Shown here: positions 1 through 7,547 of the stretch, piece by piece
Layout of the letters: each line of letters begins with the position of its first letter
How positions within the stretch are numbered: position 1 is the first letter of the stretch
NCBI GenBank assembly: GCA_027074135.1
Contig: JALTDM010000198.1
Location: 1 to 22,175 of the forward strand
Source of the DNA: Bacteroidales bacterium
GTDB taxonomy: Bacteria > Bacteroidota > Bacteroidia > Bacteroidales > JALTDM01
Direction of reading: 5' to 3'
DNA length: 22,175 bases
Translations under genes and position numbers: made by a program
The notes under the pieces: generated by a model
What the model saw: only the letters and a program-made list of their open reading frames with translations
Database searches by the model: none
Told to the model about the DNA's origin: nothing

Positions 1-110
1 ATCATCAAAGAATCAACATATTTCTTTGTAATTTTTTTTGATTCAGAAAAAGAAAGAAAAGAATTGATAATTAAAATTACAAATAATATATTACGATTTA
101 ATTTTACCAT
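1..110 (-). CDS. Secreted protein, N-terminal fragment (runs off left edge)
   Basis: An ATG at 110-108 on the minus strand opens a frame with no stop to the window edge (36 codons seen). The predicted N-terminus begins MVKLNRNILFVILIINSFLS, a short basic stretch followed by a hydrophobic core and small residues. This looks like a Sec signal peptide, and the charged region SESKKITKKYVDSLM follows. The rest of the gene lies outside the window, so no function can be given. It sits 15 nt beyond the hairpin that ends the rnf operon. A TATTTTTG box (152-145) inside that hairpin, with a degenerate TTTC 20 nt upstream (176-173), could be its own promoter. Reality of the gene is inferred from the signal-peptide pattern and its position. 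Confidence 0.6.
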   Translation of the reverse strand, partial: MVKLNRNILFVILIINSFLSFSESKKITKKYVDSLM

Positions 111-120
111 TTTGCTTAAA

Positions 121-165
121 AAGAAAAAGCCCGTATTTTCATAACAAAAATACAGGCTTTTTTTT
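121..165 (-). terminator. Rho-independent terminator of the rnf operon
   Basis: The arms AAAGCCCGTATTTT (126-139) and AAAATACAGGCTTT (147-160) pair with a single mismatch around a seven-base loop. On the minus strand the stem is followed by TTTTTCTTTTT. It lies just after the rnfA stop codon (183-185). The plus-strand side also has a T-run (161-165), so it could work in both directions. Confidence 0.85.
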
Positions 166-182
166 AATTATTGAAATAAATT

Positions 183-755
183 TTAAACAATGCCGGAAAA
201 TCCCATAAATGCCAAAGATAGAATCCCTGCTGTAACCAATGCAATAGGAATCCCTTTCATTCCTTTGGGAACATTTACTAAATCTAATTGTTCCCGCAAA
301 CTTGCAAGCAATACAAGAGCCAAACCAAAACCGATTCCTGTTGCTATAGCAAATACAGTTGACTCCATCAGTTGGAAATTCTTTTGAATTACCAAAAGAG
401 CAACACCAAGTACTGCACAGTTTGTTGTAATCAACGGCAAATAAATTCCCAATGCCTGATATAAAGACGGACTCGATTTCTTTAAAATAATTTCAACCAT
501 CTGAACTAATGCAGCAATAACCAAAATAAATACAATAGTCTTCAAAAACACCAAATCCAAAGGCTCCAACACATAATAATACAACAAATAAGTAGTAATA
601 GTAGCAATAGTCATAACAAAAACAACAGCACCTGTCATTCCCACTGATGTTGAAATTCTTGTGGAAACACCCAAAAATGGACAGATTCCCAAAAACTGCG
701 ACAAAATAATGTTACTAACAAAAATTGCCGATATAATTATTACAAAATATTCCAT
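183..755 (-). CDS. rnfA: Rnf complex membrane subunit RnfA
   Basis: An integral membrane subunit of the Rnf ferredoxin:NAD+ oxidoreductase (190 aa, the usual family length), with about six hydrophobic helices. It forms a pseudo-symmetric pair with RnfE, and the pair is known to hold a membrane-embedded iron-sulfur cluster. The two expected cysteines are visible: Cys25 in FLGICPFLGV and Cys113 in TTNCAVLG, matching Cys25 and Cys108 of RnfE here. The ATG at 755 lies 12 bp after the rnfE stop. It is the last gene of rseC-rnfBCDGEA and is followed by a terminator. NqrE is the homologous alternative, but the ferredoxin-type RnfB and RnfC upstream make this Rnf. Confidence 0.96.
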   Translation of the reverse strand: MEYFVIIISAIFVSNIILSQFLGICPFLGVSTRISTSVGMTGAVVFVMTIATITTYLLYYYVLEPLDLVFLKTIVFILVIAALVQMVEIILKKSSPSLYQALGIYLPLITTNCAVLGVALLVIQKNFQLMESTVFAIATGIGFGLALVLLASLREQLDLVNVPKGMKGIPIALVTAGILSLAFMGFSGIV

Positions 756-767
756 AATTATAAATTT

Positions 768-1349
768 TTATGCTTTCCTAATTTTATTAACAATAGCAAT
801 TATATAACCCAAAGCTATAAATGCTCCCGGTGCAAGTACAAAAACTAACATACCATCACCATGGATAAACTTCAAGCCAAAAATAGAACCACTTCCAAGC
901 ATTTCGCGTACTGAACCCAAAATCAAAAGAGCAAATGTAAATCCGAGTCCCATCCCAAGACCATCTACAAATGAAGACCATACACCATTTTTAGAAGCAA
1001 ATGCTTCTGCTCTACCTAAAACAATACAATTTACTACAATAAGAGGTATATACAATCCTAGTTCTTCGTGCAATTCTGGTGCATAACCGGCCATTAACAA
1101 ATCTACAACTGTAACAAACGAAGCTATAACCACGATAAAAGAAGGAATACGTACTTTATCTGGGATTAAACCTTTAATAAGAGAAATTACAACATTTGAC
1201 ATTACCAACACAAAAGCAGTAGCCAAGCCCATTCCCAAACCATTCATAGCTGATGTTGTTGTACCAAGTGTCGGACACATTCCAAGCACCAACACAAAAA
1301 TCGGGTTTTCTTTAATAAAACCTTTTAAAAAATTTTGCCATTGGTTCAT
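768..1349 (-). CDS. rnfE: Rnf complex membrane subunit RnfE
   Basis: A 193-aa integral membrane subunit of the Rnf complex and partner of RnfA. Six hydrophobic segments are apparent. The cluster-ligand cysteines expected from the family are Cys25 (LGMCPTLGTT) and Cys108 (VVNCIVLGRAEAFA). Its ATG overlaps the rnfG stop as ATGA (1349-1346), indicating translational coupling. The homologue in the Nqr complex is NqrD; the operon context decides for RnfE. Confidence 0.96.
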   Translation of the reverse strand: MNQWQNFLKGFIKENPIFVLVLGMCPTLGTTTSAMNGLGMGLATAFVLVMSNVVISLIKGLIPDKVRIPSFIVVIASFVTVVDLLMAGYAPELHEELGLYIPLIVVNCIVLGRAEAFASKNGVWSSFVDGLGMGLGFTFALLILGSVREMLGSGSIFGLKFIHGDGMLVFVLAPGAFIALGYIIAIVNKIRKA

Positions 1350-1930
1350 TTTATTTTCCCTCCTTTTTGTAATGTTTTATATGCTCTATTTAGTGCATCA
1401 CAAAATGCTCTTGAACTGATAGTAGCAGCCGTAATAGCATCTACATCGCCACCGTCTTTTTTAACTATTAATTTTTTTTCAGCAGGATTAAATCCATGAA
1501 ATTGACTCTTAAACTTTTTACTTGTCATTTTACTTCCAAGTCCGGGTGTTTCTGAATGTGCTAACACTTTTGTATTCTCAATAACACCATTAGGTAAAAA
1601 ACCTACAATTATATCAATATGTCCACCAAATCCTTTTTCAGTAAATGTTTTTACAGCATATCCAACTATCTTACCACCTTTTTTAGCCGGATAAACTGTT
1701 AATTTACCTGCCCCGTCAAAAGCTTCCATTTCAAATTTTTCGTCAAAAGGATTATTATCAAATGGTGGTACAACCTCTTTTATTGCTTGCAATTCTTTTT
1801 TCAAACTTGCTTGTTCTATGGGCTTTTTTGTTATTTCATAAACATAGCCCAGTGCAGCTGCCGACAATACAGAAATAATAAGCAGCGTAAGCACCATATT
1901 TAATAATGTAGATTCTTTTTTACTTGCCAT
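1346..1930 (-). CDS. rnfG: Rnf complex flavoprotein subunit RnfG (covalent FMN)
   Basis: RnfG has one N-terminal transmembrane helix (about residues 9-30) and an extracytoplasmic FMN-binding domain. The family carries FMN linked by a phosphoester to a threonine in an [S/T]GAT-type motif, installed by ApbE. Here the motif is T167-A-A-T170-I-S172, with Asp162 and Asp164 upstream, so Thr170 is the expected acceptor and alanine replaces the usual glycine. The conserved HSETPGLGSK stretch is at 125-134. Length (194 aa) is normal. The gene overlaps rnfD by 11 bp and rnfE by 4 bp. ApbE is encoded at 16963-17973 in this window. Confidence 0.95.
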   Translation of the reverse strand: MASKKESTLLNMVLTLLIISVLSAAALGYVYEITKKPIEQASLKKELQAIKEVVPPFDNNPFDEKFEMEAFDGAGKLTVYPAKKGGKIVGYAVKTFTEKGFGGHIDIIVGFLPNGVIENTKVLAHSETPGLGSKMTSKKFKSQFHGFNPAEKKLIVKKDGGDVDAITAATISSRAFCDALNRAYKTLQKGGKIK

Positions 1931-2936
1931 TTCTCTTTACCTCCCCATATAATTTTGGTTTTGAATACATATTAATCAATGGTACAAAAGCATTCATTAT
2001 AAGAATTGCAAACGACATTCCTTCTGGATATGCACCCCATACACGTATAGTAACAACGAGTATCCCAATCCCTATTCCAAAAATTGTCATACCTTTAGGT
2101 GTCATAGGCGAGGTAACCATATCTGTTGCCATAAAGAATGACCCCAACATTAAACCTCCTGTAAGCAAATGAAATAATGGATCTGCATATTTATTAGGAT
2201 CTGCTGCATGCAAAATTCCTGCAAATACAGCAACAGTTACAATAATAGATACAGGTATTTGCCAATTTATAATTTTCTTCCAAATCAAAAACAAGCCTCC
2301 AAGTAACAGAGCTAATGCACTAATTTCTCCTAATGAGCCTCCCATATGACCAAGAAACATATTCCAGTAATCCGGTATTTTATCCATTAATTGAGGAATG
2401 GTTTCTCCATTTTTTATACCTTCTTTAATAACTCCTAATGGTGTCGCACCTGTCACAGCATCAGTATAAGCTGTTAAATTTTGCCCCCCTGGTGTTGGCC
2501 AAGAAGTCATTGCTACCGGAAAAGATATGAGCAGGAATACACGACCAACCAATGCCGGATTAAAAAGATTGTTTCCCAAACCTCCAAATGTCATTTTTCC
2601 TATGCCTATTGCAACCAAAGCACCAACTATCACCATCCATATCGGCAAATTGGAAGGAACATTGAAAGCAAGAAGCAATCCGGTTATAATAGCTGAACCA
2701 TCAGAAATTGTCGGTTTCTTTTTCATCATGAATTTTTGGATGAACCATTCAAAAAATACTGCCGATGCTATGGATGTCAGTGTAACTATAAGCGCTCCCA
2801 ATCCAAAATAAGCAAATGACACCAAAAGTTCTGGTATAAGTGCCAAAATAACAAGGTACATTATTTTCTTTACCGAGTTATTTGCGTGAACATGCGGTGA
2901 ATGAGATATAACCAACTTCAATTTATTATCTTTCAT
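1920..2936 (-). CDS. rnfD: Rnf complex flavoprotein membrane subunit RnfD (covalent FMN)
   Basis: A 338-aa polytopic membrane subunit of the NqrB/RnfD family. A cytoplasmic N-terminus with the familiar SPHVHANNSVKKIM stretch (13-26) precedes many hydrophobic helices. The FMN attachment motif is T162-G-A-T165-P-L, with Thr165 as the acceptor expected from the family. Other conserved stretches visible are TFGGLGNNLFNPALVGR (116-132) and FFMATDMVTSPMTPKG near the C-terminus. The ATG at 2936 lies 6 bp after the rnfC stop. In characterised Rnf complexes RnfD is implicated in ion translocation; the coupling ion (Na+ or H+) cannot be read from the sequence. Confidence 0.96.
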   Translation of the reverse strand: MKDNKLKLVISHSPHVHANNSVKKIMYLVILALIPELLVSFAYFGLGALIVTLTSIASAVFFEWFIQKFMMKKKPTISDGSAIITGLLLAFNVPSNLPIWMVIVGALVAIGIGKMTFGGLGNNLFNPALVGRVFLLISFPVAMTSWPTPGGQNLTAYTDAVTGATPLGVIKEGIKNGETIPQLMDKIPDYWNMFLGHMGGSLGEISALALLLGGLFLIWKKIINWQIPVSIIVTVAVFAGILHAADPNKYADPLFHLLTGGLMLGSFFMATDMVTSPMTPKGMTIFGIGIGILVVTIRVWGAYPEGMSFAILIMNAFVPLINMYSKPKLYGEVKRNGK

Positions 2937-2942
2937 CTTTCA

Positions 2943-4298
2943 CTATTTTTTTTGTTTTTGTGCTCTTTCTGCTCTTATTTGATCCATTACTGTCTTTTTA
3001 CCCAACCTGATATAATCCAAAAGCGGTCTGTATGTAGGACAAATAAAACTACACGATCCGCACTCTATACAGTCTGTTATATGATTTTTCCTGGCTACAT
3101 CATACATTTGTTTTTCCGTAACCGTCATAAGCAAGTAAGGTTCCAGTCCCGAAGGGCAAACACTTACACATTTTGCACATCTGATACAATCTTGATACGG
3201 TTTGCGGTGTGCTGCTTCATCAGGGAAGAAAATCACGCCTGATGTACCTTTCTGGATAGGAGCATCAAGGCTAGACAATGCTTTACCTGTCATAGGTCCG
3301 CCTGCAATTATCTTACCTGTATTTTCGGGCACGCCACCTGCAAATTCTACCAAATCTTTTATAGGGGTTCCTATTCTTACAATGTAATTAGACGGATTTG
3401 AAAAATTTGTTCCACTTACGGTAACTGTTCTTTCAATCAAAGGCATATTTTTTTGCACAGCCTTGTAAACTGCAACGGTTGTTCCTACATTTTGAACAAC
3501 AGCACCGACATCAATAGGCAATCCGCCCGAAGGCACTTCCCTGCCTAATATTGCATTAATCAATTGTTTTTCACCTCCCTGAGGATATTTCATTTTGAGA
3601 GGTTGAATTGAAATACCTTCGTATTCTTTAGAAATTTTGGTAAGATACTCTATAGCATCGGGTTTATTGTTTTCTATCCCGATAATGGCTTGATTTACTC
3701 CGAGAGCTTTCATCAAGATTTTTGTACCCACCATTAATTCATGCCCTTTTTCGAGCATTGTCCTGTGATCAACAGTAAGGTAAGGTTCACACTCTACGCC
3801 ATTTATAATCAAATATTCGGCTTTTTTACCCGGAGGAGGCGTAAGTTTTACATTGGTTGGGAATGTAGCACCTCCCATACCAACCACACCGGCTTTTTTA
3901 ACTTTTTCTACTATCTCTTGCGGTGAATATGGAATGTCTTTTACCAAATCTTCTGATGTATCTATCCCGTCTTCCCAAACTTCTTCTTTATCTGTTCTAA
4001 TAAAAATAGCAGTTTTTTTATATCCGCTTGCATCAATGGCATTATCAATCTTCATTACTTTACCCGTAACTGACGAATGGATATTTGCAGAAATAAATCC
4101 GCTAGCTTCGGCAATAAGTTGTCCGGTTTTCACCTTATCACCTTTTTTTACCAAAACTTTTGCCGGTGCACCCAAATGCTGGGTTACATGAATTATGGCC
4201 ATTTTGGGCAAAGGTGCCTTAACAAAAGGTTTATCTGCAGAAAACTTATTGTCGGCAGGATGAACACCACCTTTTTTAAAAGTCTTTAATGCCACCAT
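2943..4298 (-). CDS. rnfC: Rnf complex NADH-binding iron-sulfur subunit RnfC
   Basis: A 451-aa peripheral cytoplasmic subunit. Residues about 1-130 form the barrel-sandwich (lipoyl-like) N-terminal part. Residues about 130-330 form the NAD(H)/FMN-binding domain shared with NuoF and NqrA, including GVVGMGGATFPTNVKL (137-152) and NGVECEPYLTVD (166-177). Two [4Fe-4S] motifs follow: Cys371-374-377-381 and Cys410-413-416-420. The protein ends at a short basic tail. The start lies 2 bp after the rnfB stop. Its established role is exchange of electrons with NAD(H) at the cytoplasmic side. Confidence 0.97.
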   Translation of the reverse strand: MVALKTFKKGGVHPADNKFSADKPFVKAPLPKMAIIHVTQHLGAPAKVLVKKGDKVKTGQLIAEASGFISANIHSSVTGKVMKIDNAIDASGYKKTAIFIRTDKEEVWEDGIDTSEDLVKDIPYSPQEIVEKVKKAGVVGMGGATFPTNVKLTPPPGKKAEYLIINGVECEPYLTVDHRTMLEKGHELMVGTKILMKALGVNQAIIGIENNKPDAIEYLTKISKEYEGISIQPLKMKYPQGGEKQLINAILGREVPSGGLPIDVGAVVQNVGTTVAVYKAVQKNMPLIERTVTVSGTNFSNPSNYIVRIGTPIKDLVEFAGGVPENTGKIIAGGPMTGKALSSLDAPIQKGTSGVIFFPDEAAHRKPYQDCIRCAKCVSVCPSGLEPYLLMTVTEKQMYDVARKNHITDCIECGSCSFICPTYRPLLDYIRLGKKTVMDQIRAERAQKQKK

Positions 4299-4300
4299 AA

Positions 4301-5338
4301 TTAGTTGTTATTTTCGTTGTTTTCGTTTTTATTTTCTTCAGATTTATTTTCAACCCGATTGCTTTCAGGTTGCTTAGTTTCCGTTTTTTCTTCTGCCGGT
4401 TTTTCTTCTTTTGGCAAATCGGAAATATTTATAGGCTGAGAACTAATTTGTTGTTGTTTAGACTCTTCGGCTTTTTTTGCTGTGGCTGCTGATTTCTTTT
4501 TGTCAGGTTTCGGCTTGCGAGGCGGGAAATTAACTTCCCATATAGCTCCTGTAGGACAAACTTCTACACAAGCACGGCAAAGTACACACTTTTTATCATC
4601 AATGTAAGCAAGATTATCATACATTGTAATGGCATCGAACTTACAAGCATCATAACAAAGTCCGCAACCTATACAAGCTACGCTACAAGCTTTTTTGGCA
4701 GGTCCTGCCGGGTCTTCGTTTACACAACTTACAAATATCTTTCTATCTTTTTTGCCTAAAACTCTCAATTCAATAATATCTCTCGGACAAGCCTCTACAC
4801 AAGCTCCGCAAGCTGTACATTTATCCTCATCAACAACAGGCAACCCTGTCTTCTCATCCATATGCAGAGCATCAAAGTTACATGCTCTTACACAGTCTGC
4901 CAAACCGAGACAACCGTAATGACAATCAGTTTCTCCTCCATACAATTGATGAACTACTGCACAATTTTCAGGTCCTTCATAAGTATTATGATGTTCACGA
5001 TGATCGTAACTTCCTGCACACCTGACCACTGCTACTTGTCGCCTTTGCTCTTTAACCTCAATACCAAGAATTTCAGCAACTTTTTTCATTACATCATTTC
5101 CTCCTACGGGGCAGTATAAATTATCAAGATTATCGGCTTTTGCACATGCTTCGGCAAAAGCTCTACATCCGGGATATCCACAGCCACCACAATTGGCATT
5201 GGGCAATGCTTCTTCGATATCATCTATTCTCGGATCTTCTTCTACCTTAAATTTTTGTGCAACAAAATATAAAATTATCGCCGACACTACCGCTACTGCA
5301 CCAAGGGTGAGTATCGAATTTAACAAAACTTCACTCAT
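4301..5338 (-). CDS. rnfB: Rnf complex ferredoxin-type subunit RnfB
   Basis: A 345-aa iron-sulfur subunit that accepts electrons from ferredoxin. One N-terminal transmembrane helix (about 8-28) is followed by the Fe-S domain with Cys50, 53, 58 and 76. The conserved segment with Cys107, 126, 139, 143, 149 and 153 comes next, then ferredoxin motifs at Cys174-177-180-184, Cys218-222-225-228-232 and Cys251-254-257-261. About five [4Fe-4S] clusters are therefore likely. From about residue 272 the protein becomes a low-complexity tail rich in Lys, Glu, Asn and Pro, absent from short proteobacterial RnfB. The gene lies between rseC and rnfC. Confidence 0.96.
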   Translation of the reverse strand: MSEVLLNSILTLGAVAVVSAIILYFVAQKFKVEEDPRIDDIEEALPNANCGGCGYPGCRAFAEACAKADNLDNLYCPVGGNDVMKKVAEILGIEVKEQRRQVAVVRCAGSYDHREHHNTYEGPENCAVVHQLYGGETDCHYGCLGLADCVRACNFDALHMDEKTGLPVVDEDKCTACGACVEACPRDIIELRVLGKKDRKIFVSCVNEDPAGPAKKACSVACIGCGLCYDACKFDAITMYDNLAYIDDKKCVLCRACVEVCPTGAIWEVNFPPRKPKPDKKKSAATAKKAEESKQQQISSQPINISDLPKEEKPAEEKTETKQPESNRVENKSEENKNENNENNN

Positions 5339-5357
5339 TTGTTTCCGTTTTTTTTTT

Positions 5358-5774
5358 TTATTCTAATTCAAAACTAAATTCTCTTTCGAACTTCTTTCTT
5401 AACATGTATAAAATAAAGTAATATGGACCTAAGCTTGCCAATGCAAGAAGACCGGACAACGGTTCATTGTGGGTATAAGAATAAGATACTATAAGAACCG
5501 TCATTAAAACAATAAAAGGTAAGACATATCCTAGGAATAAAGCTTTGAGCCCCAACGATTCGGTCATTACAACATTAACCTGCTCTCCTATTTCATATTT
5601 TTCCAACCCTGTCAAAGGCTTTTTTACTTTTATTTCTTTTTCTTGAATTTCTGATGCAGTACAAATACCTTTCAACTGACATGAAGCACATGATGCCTTT
5701 GAAAGTATGGTTACCTTAATAGAATCTTCACCAATCTCTTTAATTACGGCATCGTGTTTAATTAATTCAGACAT
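5358..5774 (-). CDS. rseC: RseC/MucC-family membrane protein (SoxR-reducing system)
   Basis: A 138-aa RseC/MucC-family protein. The N-terminal cytoplasmic part has the cysteine motif CASCQLKGIC (Cys29, Cys32, Cys38) followed by a short beta-rich stretch ending EQVNVVM. Two transmembrane helices lie at about 77-94 and 101-120, and the C-terminus is charged. In enterobacteria RseC works with Rnf-like (Rsx) proteins to reduce SoxR. In Bacteroidota the gene commonly heads the rnf operon, where its exact job is not established. The ATG at 5774 lies about 22 nt downstream of a Bacteroidota promoter, so this is probably the first gene of the transcript. Confidence 0.9.
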   Translation of the reverse strand: MSELIKHDAVIKEIGEDSIKVTILSKASCASCQLKGICTASEIQEKEIKVKKPLTGLEKYEIGEQVNVVMTESLGLKALFLGYVLPFIVLMTVLIVSYSYTHNEPLSGLLALASLGPYYFILYMLRKKFEREFSFELE

Positions 5775-5796
5775 CTTTGATGCTTAAAATTTTTTG

Positions 5797-5826
5797 CAAA
5801 AATATCTTTTTTTTCGCAACACCAAA
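5797..5826 (-). promoter_or_regulatory. Promoter of the rseC-rnfBCDGEA operon
   Basis: On the minus strand TTTG (5826-5823) is followed after 18 nt by TATTTTTG (5804-5797). This fits the Bacteroidota housekeeping pattern of TTTG at -33 and TAnnTTTG at -7. The ATG of rseC lies 22 nt downstream, which implies a very short leader. Assignment is by pattern only. Confidence 0.75.
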
Positions 5827-5922
5827 GTAGTATTAAACATTTCTTTTAAAAATTGATTTTTGTCAGCCTGAAAAAGATTTTTAAACAATTGAGTGTATGG
5901 GGGAGTAGATTTTATGAGTCTA

Positions 5923-6027
5923 AGGCTAAAGCCTGCTTCCCTTATTCTAATACCTTATCTATATGATTAGCACCGTCTTTTAAGGCGGTGTTAAAAATTT
6001 ACAGGGAACAACTTTTGGCTTTAGCCA
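5923..6027. repeat. REP/MITE-like nested inverted repeat
   Basis: The outer arms GGCTAAAGCC (5924-5933) and GGCTTTAGCC (6017-6026) are reverse complements, and each is itself a small palindrome. Just inside, TTCCC (5937-5941) pairs with GGGAA (6004-6008). Near the centre lies a 9-bp hairpin, CACCGTCTTTTAAGGCGGTG (5971-5990), with one G-U pair. This layout of a central GC-rich hairpin between complementary arms in an AT-rich spacer resembles REP-type elements mobilised by IS200-like RAYT transposases, or a small MITE. No transposase gene lies in the window, and a single copy cannot prove that it is repeated in the genome. Confidence 0.5.
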
Positions 6028-6138
6028 CAGAAATTGGCCACAGTTTTATTTTTTATGCGTAATTGTTATTTATCATTTTCTCTTTCTGGTGGAAATTTTG
6101 GTGTTACTTGTTCTACAATTAAGCACAACAAATACATA

Positions 6139-6807
6139 TTACATCTTCTCCCAATAAACCAAAGTAGCGTAATCAATACGGTCTTCTATAGGAATACCCA
6201 TCCCAATATTGTGATAAGACTTAATTTCTTCGTAAACCTTTCTGACTAATCCCACACCTTTGCGGTAAACTTCATATTCGTAATCTTTGCTGATTTCGGT
6301 AAGTTCGTTGTTGTGCAACACCACTACACTGTCGCCTTGAAAAATCGTTACCTTATACATTTTCGTTTCGGCTGCATTATATTTGTTTCCGTCCCACTGC
6401 TTGTTTATTTCCAAAGGGAAAGCTAACTTCACATAAGGAACATTCTCCTCATATTCAATCACTTCAAAATCTGTTTTGGCTATCCACCACACATCTTTGA
6501 GTTGCCACAATGTATCTTGCAACGAATCTGCAACATACCTGTAAAGTTTAATTGCACTCCTGCCTTCATCATCGGTAAAAGGCTCCGCTTCAACCTGTTT
6601 TAAATAGTAAACAACAGTATCATAAACACCGGATGCTGCATCTATATTTATCTCAGTTACCTTGTAAATATTGGCAGGTGCTTGTGCAGAAAAGGGGAAA
6701 TAATCGTAACCGTAGTATAAACCTCCATTTGAAACGGTATCATCTTTTCGGCAAGACGAAAATGCAAATAAGATTAAAATTAGTATGAGAAAATTATGCC
6801 ATTTCAT
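6139..6807 (-). CDS. Bacteroidota-type lipoprotein of unknown function
   Basis: About 222 aa. From the ATG at 6807 the N-terminus MKWHNFLILILILFAFSSC is a lipoprotein signal peptide with the lipidated Cys at residue 19. The open frame extends to a TTG at 6834 and another ATG at 6813, but 6807 gives the cleanest signal peptide and overlaps the upstream gene by only 14 bp. The mature part is beta-rich, with many Tyr and Trp and the stretch VKLAFPLEINKQWDGNKYN. It resembles uncharacterised Bacteroidota lipoproteins that start with a YFPL-like segment and carry a KLAFP...W.GN motif (recognised from memory, not searched). It is the third gene of the SLC12-AAA/MscS operon. An envelope role is likely but its function is unknown. 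Confidence 0.85.
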   Translation of the reverse strand: MKWHNFLILILILFAFSSCRKDDTVSNGGLYYGYDYFPFSAQAPANIYKVTEINIDAASGVYDTVVYYLKQVEAEPFTDDEGRSAIKLYRYVADSLQDTLWQLKDVWWIAKTDFEVIEYEENVPYVKLAFPLEINKQWDGNKYNAAETKMYKVTIFQGDSVVVLHNNELTEISKDYEYEVYRKGVGLVRKVYEEIKSYHNIGMGIPIEDRIDYATLVYWEKM

Positions 6808-7543
6808 TATCATTCTGTTCTTGTTTTGTCTCAAATTTTTCTTTTACGGCTTTTTCAATTACAAACACAAAGTCTTTTGACACGGGATAAACTACAACTT
6901 TTACTATGCCTTCTTTAAAACTAACTGTAGGTTGCGGCTTAGTTCTAACCCAAGGCAATCCGTACAGGAACTTTACAATTTCAACCTCTAACACAGAAAG
7001 ATTTACGGATGTATCACACTCAAACTCAAAAGCAAACGACTGAATCTTTGATGTATCTTGCCTCTTAATACTATATGCTCCTGCACTCAAAATATGATAG
7101 GGAATATAAACAGTTTCGCCCGCTTCGGTTTCCACTTCAATATTCCTAACATTCAATCCCACTACCCGACCCTTTATTTGACCGATAGAAATATAATCTC
7201 CTTTGGCAATATTATTCTCCATTTTAATGCTCAATCCTGCCATATAATCCCTGAAATATACAAAAACAAGAATTGTGAGTAACGCCAGAATAAAAAGGAT
7301 AAACGCCACTCCGAAAAACACCGACTTACTCAAAAGCCAATTTGCGGCAATCAACAAAAAAATTGCCCACACGACAGATTCACCTATGACAAAATAATAT
7401 TCGTACTTTTGCTTGGAAAGTTCAAACCCCACAACCATAGGCAAATACCTTTTAATAAGTCTAATGGCAACATAAAATACTGCTGCCCAAACTATTATCA
7501 CGAAAAATATATGCCCCGAGGATAAAAAATTCAAATTGTCCAT
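6794..7543 (-). CDS. MscS-like mechanosensitive channel
   Basis: A 249-aa MscS/YggB-family protein. Three hydrophobic helices lie at about 11-30, 50-70 and 74-97. The pore-lining end reads FRDYMAGLSIKMENNI, close to the family's TM3-to-beta junction. The beta domain is clear at 112-160: KGDYISIGQIKGRVVGLNVR followed by VETEAGETVYIPYHILS, matching the family pattern GDxI.IG...G.V..I..R...I.T..G..V.IPN. A C-terminal alpha/beta portion (about 165-240) matches the family's third domain. The usual IPN is IPY here. MscS channels open under membrane tension and release solutes. The gene begins 4 bp after the stop of the giant SLC12-AAA gene, so the two are very probably cotranscribed. Confidence 0.87.
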   Translation of the reverse strand: MDNLNFLSSGHIFFVIIVWAAVFYVAIRLIKRYLPMVVGFELSKQKYEYYFVIGESVVWAIFLLIAANWLLSKSVFFGVAFILFILALLTILVFVYFRDYMAGLSIKMENNIAKGDYISIGQIKGRVVGLNVRNIEVETEAGETVYIPYHILSAGAYSIKRQDTSKIQSFAFEFECDTSVNLSVLEVEIVKFLYGLPWVRTKPQPTVSFKEGIVKVVVYPVSKDFVFVIEKAVKEKFETKQEQNDNEMA

Positions 7544-7547
7544 AAAA

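Larger units (their letters stand above)
5775..6138. other. Gene-free interval: rnf promoter plus palindromic repeat
   Basis: No convincing gene is seen here. Next to rseC lies a Bacteroidota-type promoter (5797-5826), and the middle holds a nested inverted repeat (5923-6027). The part nearest the lipoprotein stop codon (6028-6138) is AT-rich with no hairpin plus T-run that would serve as a clear terminator for the operon ending at 6139. The plus-strand frame that starts at 6034 runs into the lipoprotein gene in antisense and looks like a shadow. Confidence 0.7.

Noticed and set aside
3853..4191. Plus-strand frame of 112 codons inside rnfC
   Set aside because: It is antisense to a fully conserved region of rnfC; composition and position indicate a shadow frame.
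183..5338. Na+-translocating NADH:quinone reductase (Nqr) instead of Rnf
   Set aside because: The ferredoxin-rich RnfB and the RnfC with two [4Fe-4S] motifs are present, and there is no NqrF or NqrA gene.
5971..5990. Central hairpin as the terminator of the lipoprotein operon
   Set aside because: Neither strand has a T-run directly after the stem, and it lies about 150 bp beyond the stop codon; it fits better as part of the nested repeat.
6034..6249. Small plus-strand frame in the gap next to the lipoprotein gene
   Set aside because: It runs antisense into the lipoprotein coding region, has no promoter or recognisable product, and looks like chance.
6808..6834. Longer lipoprotein start at the TTG of 6834
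   Set aside because: It adds a polar extension before a complete lipoprotein signal peptide and overlaps the upstream gene more; the ATG at 6807 (or 6813) is better.
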